Source: JALJPB01 sp963933115
Lineage (GTDB): Bacteria > Pseudomonadota > Gammaproteobacteria > Enterobacterales > Alteromonadaceae
DNA: 64,000 nucleotides
Reading direction: 5' to 3'
Assembly (NCBI GenBank): GCA_963933115.1
Contig: CAWVSL010000005.1
Span: 1 to 64,000, forward strand
Shown: in pieces, positions 52,829-61,470 of the stretch
Numbering within the stretch: position 1 is the first letter of the stretch
Layout: each line of letters begins with the position of its first letter
Translations under genes and position numbers: made by a program
The notes under the pieces: generated by a model
What the model was told of the DNA's origin: nothing
Seen by the model: only the letters and a program-made list of their open reading frames with translations
The model's database searches: none

Positions 52829-54973
52829 TTAAAACTCTACGTTATCAATAATGGTCTGTATTATTCGCTCAACGGTAGGCACAGCCGCATTTAATAAATG
52901 AATATTATGTGGATTGGGAATATCCGGCATAGTTAAACGTTGGATAGGTGCGTCTAAATCAAAAAATCCCTCTTTAGCGACCACTGCAGCGATTTCTGCG
53001 CCAAAGCCGGCGGTCATATTGTCTTCATGGACAATTAAGCACCGGCCAGTTTTCTTCACGCTAGTTAATACGGCGTCTTTATCCCATGGGGCTATGGTGC
53101 GGAGATCAATTAGCTCAATACTGTCAGGGGTATGTTCTTTTTTAAGCTCTTCTATTGCTATTTGGCAACGTTCGACCATAGCGCCCCAAGTGACCAGTGT
53201 TAGTTTGTCACCGACAGCTAAAATATTAGCCTTACCAAAGGGAATAACAAAATCATCACCAGGATAAGGACGACGTGCCCAACGGTTATCAAGTAATGAT
53301 CTGTGCTCGAAAAAAATGGTCGGATTATTATCACGTAAGGCGAAACGTAATAAACCTACGGCATCTTCGGCATTTGATGGCATAACGACTTGCCAACCAG
53401 TTTTATGTGCCCACTCAACCTCATCACACATTGAGTGCCATGGATCGCCACGGCCAGCAAAACCGCCGGGAATACGAATGACCATAGGGGCAGCAAATTG
53501 ATTATTGGTACGCCAACGCATAATGCCAGTATCAGTAATTTGTTCAGCAGCGGGCTCTGCATATTTTCTAAATTGAATTTCAGGTACTGGCATTAACCCC
53601 GCAAGTGCCATACCGACAGCACGGCCAATGATACCTTCTTCAGAGAGGCTAGTATCAAAGACGCGGTGATCACCAAACTTTTCATTTAAGCCTAAAGTTG
53701 CGCCATGAACCCCTCCTTTTGGACCAACATCCTCACCAAAAACTAACACTTTAGGATTAGTTTCTAGCTCGTGAGCTAAGACCTTCCGAATCGCGGTTTG
53801 CATATTTAAACGTTGGCCTTCAGGCTTAGCTATTTCATTTACTGCTGGAAATTGGTAACCATCGGCATGCAAGCCACCACGCAACTGAACTTCTGCTTGG
53901 CCATTTTTATCTGTCTCGGCATAAACATAGCGGGTTAAGTTATCAATATTGGGTTCAGGCCTCTTTTTTGCGCGTTCAACACTTGCTAGAATATCTTGTA
54001 ATGTTTCTTCTTCGAGTATTTGCCATTGTTTCTCAGAAATAATATTTTGTTGTGCTAAGTAATCTTTTAATTTAGGTAATGGATCGTTAGCTTGTTCACT
54101 AGCGATCATTATTGCTGGTTTATATGTTTGAGTATCTTGAAAAGTATGACCACACAAACGTGGTACTTTTAAACGCAGTAAACAGGTGCCCTGACCACTT
54201 CGGACATAATCAACCGCTTCTTGGACAAGTTGGGGTGTTAATATTGGATCTGTGCCGTCACCATCGATAATTTTCAGGTTTTTATAAGCGGCTAAGTTTG
54301 CGACTTGATCGCCGCCGGGTGTCTGCAAAGCTTGTGGTACTGAAATACCATAGCCGTTATCTTCGATATAAAATAAATGGGGTAAATTATTGGTAGTAGA
54401 TATATTCAATGATGCCCAAAAACCACTGGTAGACATTGATGAATCCCCGCCCATAGACAAACCTAACGCGCCTTTATAAGACTCATCCTTAAGTTCATCA
54501 CGGTGATAAATAATAGACTGAGCCCAACCGGCAATCGGTGAATATTGTGCACCAACCCCACCACACATCGGAAATAACATTGCGCCAGTGCGCTCAATAT
54601 TTGGGTAATTACACACCACACCAATATCACGACCATCACTGTAACCACCTGATTTTGCCATTGGCGAAGCAACGGCTTCATCAATATCTAAGCCAAGTGA
54701 TAAAACAAATGGGCGAGAGCGGTAATAGCCTGTTGCACCATCATGAGGGTGAGTTAATTGTAGGCCTAAAAGAATTTGAGCAAAGTCATGGCCACGAGCT
54801 GAAAATTGATTAAAAACCAATTTAGCCGGCACTAATTTTTGTTCTTCTACATCATCCATTGCCCGAGATAATAATAATAAATAGCTAAGTCTATGCCAAT
54901 CTACTTTAGCCACTTGCTGGTGGCTATTTTCTTGATCAATGTGAGACGTCAACTGAGGTGAAACGTTAGTCAT
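52829..54973 (-). CDS. Fused alpha-beta 2-oxoacid dehydrogenase E1
   Basis: A 714-residue thiamine-diphosphate enzyme with E1 alpha and beta in one chain. The alpha part (1-330) has the ThDP region LGLSMGGDSSMSTSGFWA-LN and YIEDNGYGISVPQ; the beta part (about 370-714) has VLVFGEDVGPKGGVHGATLGL, FDTSLSEEGIIGRAVGMALAG and IELIDLRTIAPWDKDAVL, as in branched-chain E1 beta. The first step would be decarboxylation of a 2-oxoacid and transfer to lipoyl-E2. The frame opens at TTG (54988); GAGGAATAGCAAA favours the ATG at 54973. It heads E1-E2-paaZ and is divergent from the efflux pump. Confidence 0.9.
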   Translation of the reverse strand: MTNVSPQLTSHIDQENSHQQVAKVDWHRLSYLLLLSRAMDDVEEQKLVPAKLVFNQFSARGHDFAQILLGLQLTHPHDGATGYYRSRPFVLSLGLDIDEAVASPMAKSGGYSDGRDIGVVCNYPNIERTGAMLFPMCGGVGAQYSPIAGWAQSIIYHRDELKDESYKGALGLSMGGDSSMSTSGFWASLNISTTNNLPHLFYIEDNGYGISVPQALQTPGGDQVANLAAYKNLKIIDGDGTDPILTPQLVQEAVDYVRSGQGTCLLRLKVPRLCGHTFQDTQTYKPAIMIASEQANDPLPKLKDYLAQQNIISEKQWQILEEETLQDILASVERAKKRPEPNIDNLTRYVYAETDKNGQAEVQLRGGLHADGYQFPAVNEIAKPEGQRLNMQTAIRKVLAHELETNPKVLVFGEDVGPKGGVHGATLGLNEKFGDHRVFDTSLSEEGIIGRAVGMALAGLMPVPEIQFRKYAEPAAEQITDTGIMRWRTNNQFAAPMVIRIPGGFAGRGDPWHSMCDEVEWAHKTGWQVVMPSNAEDAVGLLRFALRDNNPTIFFEHRSLLDNRWARRPYPGDDFVIPFGKANILAVGDKLTLVTWGAMVERCQIAIEELKKEHTPDSIELIDLRTIAPWDKDAVLTSVKKTGRCLIVHEDNMTAGFGAEIAAVVAKEGFFDLDAPIQRLTMPDIPNPHNIHLLNAAVPTVERIIQTIIDNVEF

Positions 54974-55028
54974 TTTGCTATTCCTCAAGGTAATACTATT
55001 AATATTACGGTAATCATCCTACGAGTTA

Positions 55029-55053
55029 TATTCATTGATAATACAAGTGAATA
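55029..55053. promoter_or_regulatory. Inverted repeat upstream of the E1 gene
   Basis: TATTCA (55029-55034) and TGAATA (55048-55053), 13-bp spacer, lie 56-80 bp before the E1 start. A second small repeat, GTTG-N6-CAAC, begins right after it. Either could be an operator of the E1-E2-paaZ run. Confidence 0.3.
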
Positions 55054-55132
55054 GTTGTATCTGCAACAATATGTCTTTTTTTTAAGGGGTATTATCTTTA
55101 ATAAAAAGGTAAAACTGTAAAATGATAATGAC

Positions 55133-55149
55133 AGTTATAGCTGATAACT
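55133..55149. promoter_or_regulatory. Inverted repeat upstream of the efflux pump
   Basis: AGTTAT (55133-55138), AGCTG, ATAACT (55144-55149). It lies 35 bp before a TATAAT at 55184-55189 that faces the pump genes, so it is placed like an operator; no regulator gene is adjacent. Confidence 0.35.
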
Positions 55150-55218
55150 ATGTGTTATCTCTTTATCAAGTAGACTTATCATATATAATAGAATAAGAGA
55201 TTTTTTAGGAGTTTTTTT

Positions 55219-56337
55219 ATGCGGTTACTTAATCATAAGTTAATACTTGTTAGTTGGTCTTTTGTTTTACTTTTAGTCGGATGTACTGAAAAGAAAGAGG
55301 CCTTTAAAGAAGTTATTCGTCCTATTGCTTGGCTTGAGGTGCAACAGTCTTCTTTTAATCAAGTGAGACGTTTATCTGGAAGTGTTTATCCGGTTGAGGC
55401 GACAAACTTAAGTTTTGAACTCGGTGGTAAAGTTGAGTGGGTCAAGGTCAAGTTAGGGGCAGCAGTAAAACGTGGTGATGAATTAGCACGTTTAGATCAG
55501 CGAAACTTTAATTTAAGCATGCAAACATCTCAAGCAAACCGCCAAAAAGCTAACGCGTCACTTTCTGAAGCGGATAATGAATTTAAGCGCTATACCGAGC
55601 TATCTGACAAAGGGTTGGTCTCAAAATCGGGTTACGATAATGCTAAAGCCGCTTATGAATCTGCGATCAGCGCAGTCAATTTAGCGAAAGCACAAGTTGC
55701 AATTTCAAGTAAAGATTTAAGTGACTCAGTATTAACAGCACCTTATGATGGAAAGATAACCAAGCGCTTAATTGAACCCTCCATGCTAGTTTCGCCTGGG
55801 CAATCAACCTTTGAAATTGAAGGTGAAGATGGCCTTGAAGTACAACTGACAGTGCCTGAAACCCTTATCCAAGAATTGGTTATGGGCAGCGAGGTTGATA
55901 TTCACTATTCAGCTTTTCCACAATTAAAGAGTAAAGGAAAAATTACCGAAATTAGCTCTCGCGCGGGTATAGCAAATGCTTTTCCGGTGACAATTGTGAT
56001 TACTTCTTCTCTTGAAGGGTTGCGCGCAGGTATGACGGCAGAAGTTGACTTTATTTTTGCTGGAGTTGGCCTTACCGGCTATTCAGGTGAGAGCTTTCAT
56101 TTACCTATTTCTGCTTTGGGCGCTGATGACGGGCAAAAAGCGTATGTCTATGTGTACGATATTAATAAACAAGTGGTTAATAAAAGACAGGTGCAAATTG
56201 AAAGTATTATTAACAATCGAGTGATCGTGTCTTCGGGATTAGTCAATGGTGAGATAATTGCTACCGCGGGCATTTCTTTTTTACTTGATGGCCAAACAGT
56301 AGACTTATTAGACAAACACGTACAACGTTTTAATTAA
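55219..56337 (+). CDS. RND efflux periplasmic adaptor (membrane fusion protein)
   Basis: Periplasmic lipoprotein of 372 aa that bridges an RND pump to an outer-membrane channel. The signal ends in the lipobox LLVGC; the order is lipoyl half (LSFELGGKVEWVKVKLGAAV), alpha-helical hairpin (about 95-150, KANASLSEADNEFKRYTEL), second lipoyl half (VLTAPYDGKITKRLIEPSMLV), beta-barrel and MPr domain. AGGAG precedes the ATG. The permease follows after 33 bp. No TolC-type gene is present, so the channel is encoded elsewhere. Confidence 0.93.
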   Translation: MRLLNHKLILVSWSFVLLLVGCTEKKEAFKEVIRPIAWLEVQQSSFNQVRRLSGSVYPVEATNLSFELGGKVEWVKVKLGAAVKRGDELARLDQRNFNLSMQTSQANRQKANASLSEADNEFKRYTELSDKGLVSKSGYDNAKAAYESAISAVNLAKAQVAISSKDLSDSVLTAPYDGKITKRLIEPSMLVSPGQSTFEIEGEDGLEVQLTVPETLIQELVMGSEVDIHYSAFPQLKSKGKITEISSRAGIANAFPVTIVITSSLEGLRAGMTAEVDFIFAGVGLTGYSGESFHLPISALGADDGQKAYVYVYDINKQVVNKRQVQIESIINNRVIVSSGLVNGEIIATAGISFLLDGQTVDLLDKHVQRFN

Positions 56338-56370
56338 CCATCATCATTATTATTACTGACGAGATTTAAA

Positions 56371-59300
56371 ATGAATTTAACTCAAGTTGCATTTACTTAC
56401 CGAAAGTCAATTTTAATGATATTAGCCTTATTATTAATTAATGGTGTTTTTGCTTATCTGACATTACCCGCACAAGAAGACCCTACTATTACCATTCGTA
56501 CTGCAGTGGTAACAACATCATATCCAGGTATGGCACCAGAGCGTGTAGAACAGCTGATTACTCGGGCACTAGAAAAAGAAATTAGGAAAATTCCTGAAGT
56601 TGAAAAATTAACATCGACATCAACAACAGGTCAATCTGTTATCCATGTTGAGATTTATGACCGTTATTTTAACTTAGATACTATTTGGCAAGACTTACGC
56701 AACAAAGTTAAACAAGCAGAGGGAAATCTCCCACAGGGTACCAGAACCCCCTTTGTAAATGACGAGTTTGGTGATGTGTCTGTTGTGACATTAGCACTAA
56801 CAGCAGATGGTTTTAGCTTAGGTGAAATGTATGATATTGCTAAACATATTAGGGATAACCTTTATGCGGTAGCCGGTACCAAAAAAGTCGATATTTTAGG
56901 TGCTCAGGCCGAGCGTATCTTTTTAGAAGCAGGCACGGCAAAGTTAACTCAGTTAGGCATCTCACCACAAACCATTATTGATGAGTTACAAACTCAAAAT
57001 ATTATTAGCCCCGGTGGGCAAGTAGATACCGGAACGCGTTTTATTGTTGTTGAGCCAACCGGTAATTTTTCGTCGCTCGCTGATATCAGTAATACCCATA
57101 TTACTCTTCCCGGCACAGATGATACTATCGCGTTAAAAGATATTGTCAGTGTGCGAAGAGGTTATATCGATCCCCCTCATCAACCAGCCTATTTTAATGG
57201 TCAACCCGCCATAATTTTTGCTATTGCCATGTTGCCTAATTATAACTTACTTGAATATGCACCGCGGGTTAAAACCAAGGTGACCACAATAGAAAATAGC
57301 CTACCGATTGGTTACCAATTAAATATTGCGACCTATCAGGCCGACCAGGTAAAAAAAGCCGTACAGGGGGTCTCCATTAGTGTGTTACAAACACTGGCTA
57401 TTGTTCTTGTTGTGGTTATTTTTTTCTTAGGGATGAGAACCGGATTAATTGTCGGTTCAATTGTGCCATTTGTGATGTTGACGACACTAGCCATTATGCA
57501 ATTCTCTGGCATGGCACTAGAGAAAATGAGTTTAGCAACACTCATTATTGCCCTAGGTTTATTAGTCGATAATGGTATTGTTATCGCTGAAGACTTTAAA
57601 AGTCGTCTTGAAAAAGGAGAAGAGCGTTTTTCTGCTATGATTGATGGCGGTAAAGCGCTCGCTATGCCTCTACTAAGTTCCTCTGTAACAACTATTTTAT
57701 TCTTTTTGCCGTTAATGTTGGCAGAACATGTCGCCGGTGAATTTACTCGATCAATTTCTTTAGTTATTTTAATTACCTTAATGACCAGCTGGGTAATGGC
57801 TTTGTGTGTGACTCCTACCTTATGTTATTTATTTATTCGAGTTGATAAATTACCAACCACTAGTGATTTAACTCAGCACGCTAATAACAAGGGGGGGTTG
57901 TATAAAGTCTATGAAAGGTTTTTACATTGGCTATTAAATCATAAAGCTTTATTTATGCTATCAATGGTCACCTTACTCGTTATCTCAATTAGTGGTTTTA
58001 AGTATGTCGAGCAACAGTTTTTCCCTAGCTCAGACCGCACACAGATTATGATGTACATTGATTTACCCAATGGTACCTCAGCGCGAGAAACTAATCGTCA
58101 AATGCTTGAAGTATTTGATTGGCTTGATAATAAAAAGCGCTTTCCTGAAATCACCAGTTATTCAGGTTACTCAGGCTTCAATGGGCCTCGTTTTGTATTG
58201 ACACTGAACCCTGAAGACCCGGCCAACAATAAAGGTTTTGTTGTGTTAAATGTTAAAGAGGGTACCGAGCTTGATAGCTTGGTCAACAGCCTACACAACG
58301 GAATCATTAAAACCTTTCCAAATGTTTCAGGGCGAGTAAAACGGATGTTTGCTGGGCCTTCTGACTCAAGTACCATTAATATTCAAGTGAAAGGCCCTGA
58401 TAAGAACGTTATCTACGCCAAAGCTAATGAGGTCATGGCAGTATTGCAAAAAGTGCCCCATACCAAAAATATTCGCACTGATTGGGCAAATCGTATTGTT
58501 AAAGTGAAAGTGAAAGTTGACCAGCATAGAGCGAGGCGAGCAGGAGTCACTTCAGAAGATATTGCGACGGCACTTCAAAGTTATTTCAGTGGTGCAATGG
58601 TGACTGAATTTAGAGAAGGTGATGACATCATCCCAGTAATATTAAGGGGAAATGACGAAGAGCGCTCTAATCTTGATAGGTTACGCACCGTTTCGGTCTA
58701 TTCTAATGCGACTGGTGTAGCGATTCCATTATTCCAAGTCGCTGATTTTATACCTATTAATCAATATGCTAAATTAAAAAGAGAAGATATGTTTAGCACG
58801 ATAACTATTGAAGCTAATAATACTGAAATGACGGCTGAAGATCTTAAACTTATTATTGATGCGGATATTGAGGCATTAAAATCAGATTTACCTGTTAATC
58901 ATCATATTGAATATGATGGTGTTATTGTCGTATCTAAAGAAGCACAACAAGCCCTTGGTGCTAGTATGCCTATGGTTATTGGTCTGGTTTTAGTTTTATT
59001 GGTCATACAATTTAACTCATACCGCCGAGCGATTATTATTGTCTTAACGATTCCACTATTGCTCATAGGGAGTATTATTGGTCTATTGGTAATGAACGCC
59101 CCTTTTGGCTTTATGGTGACATTAGGCATCTATAGTCTGGCGGGTATCATTATTAATAATGGAATTGTCTTAATAGATCGTATTGATATTGAACGGAAAA
59201 AAGGAGTTAGTGATTACCAAGCGATTATCAACGCATGTTTAACACGTATTCGCCCTATTACTATGACGACGGTAACGACTATTATGGGTTTGTTACCTTT

Positions 59301-59430
59301 AATTATGAATTCAGAGTCAATGTTTTTTGGTATGGCCACTGTATTAGCCTTTGGCTTAGGTGTTGGTACCCTATTAACCTTAGGTGTCGTGCCTGTTTTA
59401 TATGCGTCGTTCTTTAAGGTTAATCGCTAA
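56371..59430 (+). CDS. RND efflux permease (AcrB/HAE1-like)
   Basis: Inner-membrane drug/proton antiporter of 1019 aa with twelve membrane segments and two large periplasmic loops. Blocks: PGMAPERVEQLITRALEKEI, IIALGLLVDNGIVIAEDF in TM4 (the VDN Asp near 400 is the proton-relay residue) and IIINNGIVLIDRIDIER in TM10. By eye, the position of AcrB Lys940 is Asn here, so the relay may follow a variant subgroup. The substrate is unknown. It forms a pair with the adaptor upstream, and a terminator follows. Confidence 0.93.
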   Translation: MNLTQVAFTYRKSILMILALLLINGVFAYLTLPAQEDPTITIRTAVVTTSYPGMAPERVEQLITRALEKEIRKIPEVEKLTSTSTTGQSVIHVEIYDRYFNLDTIWQDLRNKVKQAEGNLPQGTRTPFVNDEFGDVSVVTLALTADGFSLGEMYDIAKHIRDNLYAVAGTKKVDILGAQAERIFLEAGTAKLTQLGISPQTIIDELQTQNIISPGGQVDTGTRFIVVEPTGNFSSLADISNTHITLPGTDDTIALKDIVSVRRGYIDPPHQPAYFNGQPAIIFAIAMLPNYNLLEYAPRVKTKVTTIENSLPIGYQLNIATYQADQVKKAVQGVSISVLQTLAIVLVVVIFFLGMRTGLIVGSIVPFVMLTTLAIMQFSGMALEKMSLATLIIALGLLVDNGIVIAEDFKSRLEKGEERFSAMIDGGKALAMPLLSSSVTTILFFLPLMLAEHVAGEFTRSISLVILITLMTSWVMALCVTPTLCYLFIRVDKLPTTSDLTQHANNKGGLYKVYERFLHWLLNHKALFMLSMVTLLVISISGFKYVEQQFFPSSDRTQIMMYIDLPNGTSARETNRQMLEVFDWLDNKKRFPEITSYSGYSGFNGPRFVLTLNPEDPANNKGFVVLNVKEGTELDSLVNSLHNGIIKTFPNVSGRVKRMFAGPSDSSTINIQVKGPDKNVIYAKANEVMAVLQKVPHTKNIRTDWANRIVKVKVKVDQHRARRAGVTSEDIATALQSYFSGAMVTEFREGDDIIPVILRGNDEERSNLDRLRTVSVYSNATGVAIPLFQVADFIPINQYAKLKREDMFSTITIEANNTEMTAEDLKLIIDADIEALKSDLPVNHHIEYDGVIVVSKEAQQALGASMPMVIGLVLVLLVIQFNSYRRAIIIVLTIPLLLIGSIIGLLVMNAPFGFMVTLGIYSLAGIIINNGIVLIDRIDIERKKGVSDYQAIINACLTRIRPITMTTVTTIMGLLPLIMNSESMFFGMATVLAFGLGVGTLLTLGVVPVLYASFFKVNR

Positions 59431-59570
59431 GTTTCTTTTTGAAATTAATACTGAAAGACTCATTGGATGGGTATGGGGTTTATGAAAGTGTGTTGATGAT
59501 TGCGATATTGCTGGTTTACTGTGAATTGAGCCATAACAAAGTCATTATTGCGACAACACGATGGGTTATA

Positions 59571-59603
59571 AAAAAACCGCTAAATATCTTTAGCGGTTTT
59601 TTT
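59571..59603. terminator. Bidirectional terminator between the RND pump and nhaD
   Basis: A 14-bp perfect stem (AAAAAACCGCTAAA, 59571-59584, with TTTAGCGGTTTTTT, 59589-59602) with loop TATC. It ends the pump transcript and, on the minus strand, nhaD. Confidence 0.88.
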
Positions 59604-59626
59604 GTCGTCGACTTAAGCTATATTAA

Positions 59627-61024
59627 TTAAGCGTTAACGAGAAAGTGCACCCAAATACTCGCGGCGTAACCTAACGCGATAACGGGTGTCCATTTTAAAT
59701 GGCTGAAGAACGTATAATAACCACGGGCTTGCCCCATTAAGGCAACACCTGCAGCTGAGCCAACAGATAGTAAGCTACCACCCACACCAGCAGTTAATGT
59801 CACTAATAACCACTGAAAATGAGACATGTCAGGGTTCATTGTTAATACGGCAAACATGACGGGGATGTTATCAACAATAGCCGATAAAATACCAACAAGG
59901 ATGTTTGCATAGGTCGCCCCTAATTGAACGTACATAAACTCAGACGTCATACCTAAGTAACCAATAAAACCTAAACCACCAACGGCTAAGATAACACCAT
60001 AGAAGAAGAACAAAGTGTCCCACTCAGCTTTTGCAATTTTGTCAAAAATATCAAAACCTTCATCTTTAATTTTATGATCTGTTGGACTATCTGAGTGGTC
60101 GATCTCAGGTTGACCTGATTTGCGAATGTAATAACCAAAGAATTTAAGATAAGCCAAACCTAACATCATGCCGTATACCGGTGGTAAATGGAGGAAGTTA
60201 TGGAAAGAAACCGCGGTAATGATGGTGAGAATAAATAAACCAACAATCACTAGCCCACCTTTTTTAATCGGTGTTATTTCAGCACTAACAGACTTAGGGC
60301 TGCCTTCAGGGACGGCAAACTGCATGATTAACGCTGGAATAAGATAATTAACGACAGAGGGAAGGAATAAGACAAAAAACTCACTAAAATTAACGATACC
60401 TTTTTGCCAGACCATCAGCGTTGTAATATCACCGAATGGACTAAAGGCACCACCCGCATTTGCGCCAACAACAATCCCAATACAACTGATGGCAATAAAT
60501 TTAGGTTCGTCTTTACCCACGGCGAGAACAACGGCACACATAATTAATGCGGTAGTTAAATTATCAGCAATAGGTGAGATAAAGAAAGCAAGGATACCGG
60601 TTAACCAAAACAACTGTTTATAGCTAAAACCTTTAGTAACTAACCAATCACGTAAAGAATCAAAAACATTACGTTCTAACATCGCATTGATGTAGGTCAT
60701 GGCAACAAGTAAAAAGAAGAAAAGCTCGGTATATTCGAGGAAGTTATGACGAATAGCAACTTCGGCAGTATGTGGCATACCATTAGCAGCGTAATAAGCC
60801 GCAATTAATATCCAAATTAAACCAGCGGCGAGAAGAACGGGTTTAGACTTTCTTAAATGTAGCTTTTCTTCTAAAATGACTAGGGTATAGGCAGCTACAA
60901 AAATAGCGATGGCAGTGTAACCAACCCAGTGGCTAGTTAAGTCAATAGTCTCGTGCAAAGCATCGGACGCAAAAGCAATGCTTGGAACACACATTGCCAG
61001 TAAAACGAATAAAAGTTTTTTCAT
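59627..61024 (-). CDS. nhaD: Sodium/proton antiporter NhaD
   Basis: Inner-membrane antiporter of 465 aa, typical of marine and salt-adapted bacteria; it expels sodium in exchange for protons. The N-terminus (MKKLLFVLLAMCVPSIAFA) looks like a signal peptide, followed by about twelve helices. Family blocks are AFFISPIADNLTTALIMCAVV, GANAGGAFSPFGDITTLMVWQ, and SAIVDNIPVMFAVLTMNPDM, GGSLLSVGSAAGVALMGQARG. It is transcribed alone from a region rich in inverted repeats and ends at a terminator shared with the RND pump. Confidence 0.95.
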   Translation of the reverse strand: MKKLLFVLLAMCVPSIAFASDALHETIDLTSHWVGYTAIAIFVAAYTLVILEEKLHLRKSKPVLLAAGLIWILIAAYYAANGMPHTAEVAIRHNFLEYTELFFFLLVAMTYINAMLERNVFDSLRDWLVTKGFSYKQLFWLTGILAFFISPIADNLTTALIMCAVVLAVGKDEPKFIAISCIGIVVGANAGGAFSPFGDITTLMVWQKGIVNFSEFFVLFLPSVVNYLIPALIMQFAVPEGSPKSVSAEITPIKKGGLVIVGLFILTIITAVSFHNFLHLPPVYGMMLGLAYLKFFGYYIRKSGQPEIDHSDSPTDHKIKDEGFDIFDKIAKAEWDTLFFFYGVILAVGGLGFIGYLGMTSEFMYVQLGATYANILVGILSAIVDNIPVMFAVLTMNPDMSHFQWLLVTLTAGVGGSLLSVGSAAGVALMGQARGYYTFFSHLKWTPVIALGYAASIWVHFLVNA

Positions 61025-61096
61025 GTTATTCTCAAATATGATTAGGTTTAATTATTATGAATAATTACTATGATTAATTATTGTTTTTATTTATAG

Positions 61097-61184
61097 AGTC
61101 AAAAACAGTTAAATTATAACAAGGGTGGTACAAAATGATACCACAAGGTTTTTGACTTTATCAATCATAGTGTGTGATAAAGTC
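61097..61184 (-). promoter_or_regulatory. Inverted-repeat-rich control region of nhaD
   Basis: Three perfect inverted repeats overlap: AGTCAAAAAC (61097-61106) with GTTTTTGACT (61148-61157); inside it GTGGTA (61125-61130) with TACCAC (61139-61144); and GACTTTATCA (61154-61163) with TGATAAAGTC (61175-61184). The first and third share bases 61154-61157, so as RNA hairpins they exclude each other. A TATAAT on the minus strand (61113-61118) suggests they may instead be operators at the promoter. Confidence 0.5.
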
Positions 61185-61287
61185 TTGTGCAATACTGTAA
61201 ATAAACTAACAGTTAACTTTGATTGAATAACGAACACTCGTTTGATGGTTTGTATGTAAAATTGAAATAGCTTTAACGGAGTAGCGG

Positions 61288-61458
61288 ATGTCCCAAGAAA
61301 CGATTAAATTTGAATACGAGAAGTCAACAAAAAATAGTGTTCGTTACCAAGAGGTATCAGAAGATGGTAAGGCACCTATCCTAGGGACCTTATATGTACA
61401 GAAATGGTTTGCAGGCAATACTAAAACCTTAGAAATTACCATAGAGAAAAAAGACTAG
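61288..61458 (+). CDS. Small conserved-looking hypothetical protein of 56 residues
   Basis: A short ORF with a good Shine-Dalgarno (CGGAGTAGCGG region) that begins MSQETIKFEYEKSTKNSVRY and ends TLEITIEKKD. It is charged and probably all-beta (ILGTLYVQKWFAGNTKTLEI). I recall similar proteins of this size in marine gammaproteobacteria but no function. It is divergent from nhaD across the repeat-rich region and converges with the acyltransferase gene, 12 bp apart. Confidence 0.65.
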   Translation: MSQETIKFEYEKSTKNSVRYQEVSEDGKAPILGTLYVQKWFAGNTKTLEITIEKKD

Positions 61459-61470
61459 TATAGCCGTTAC

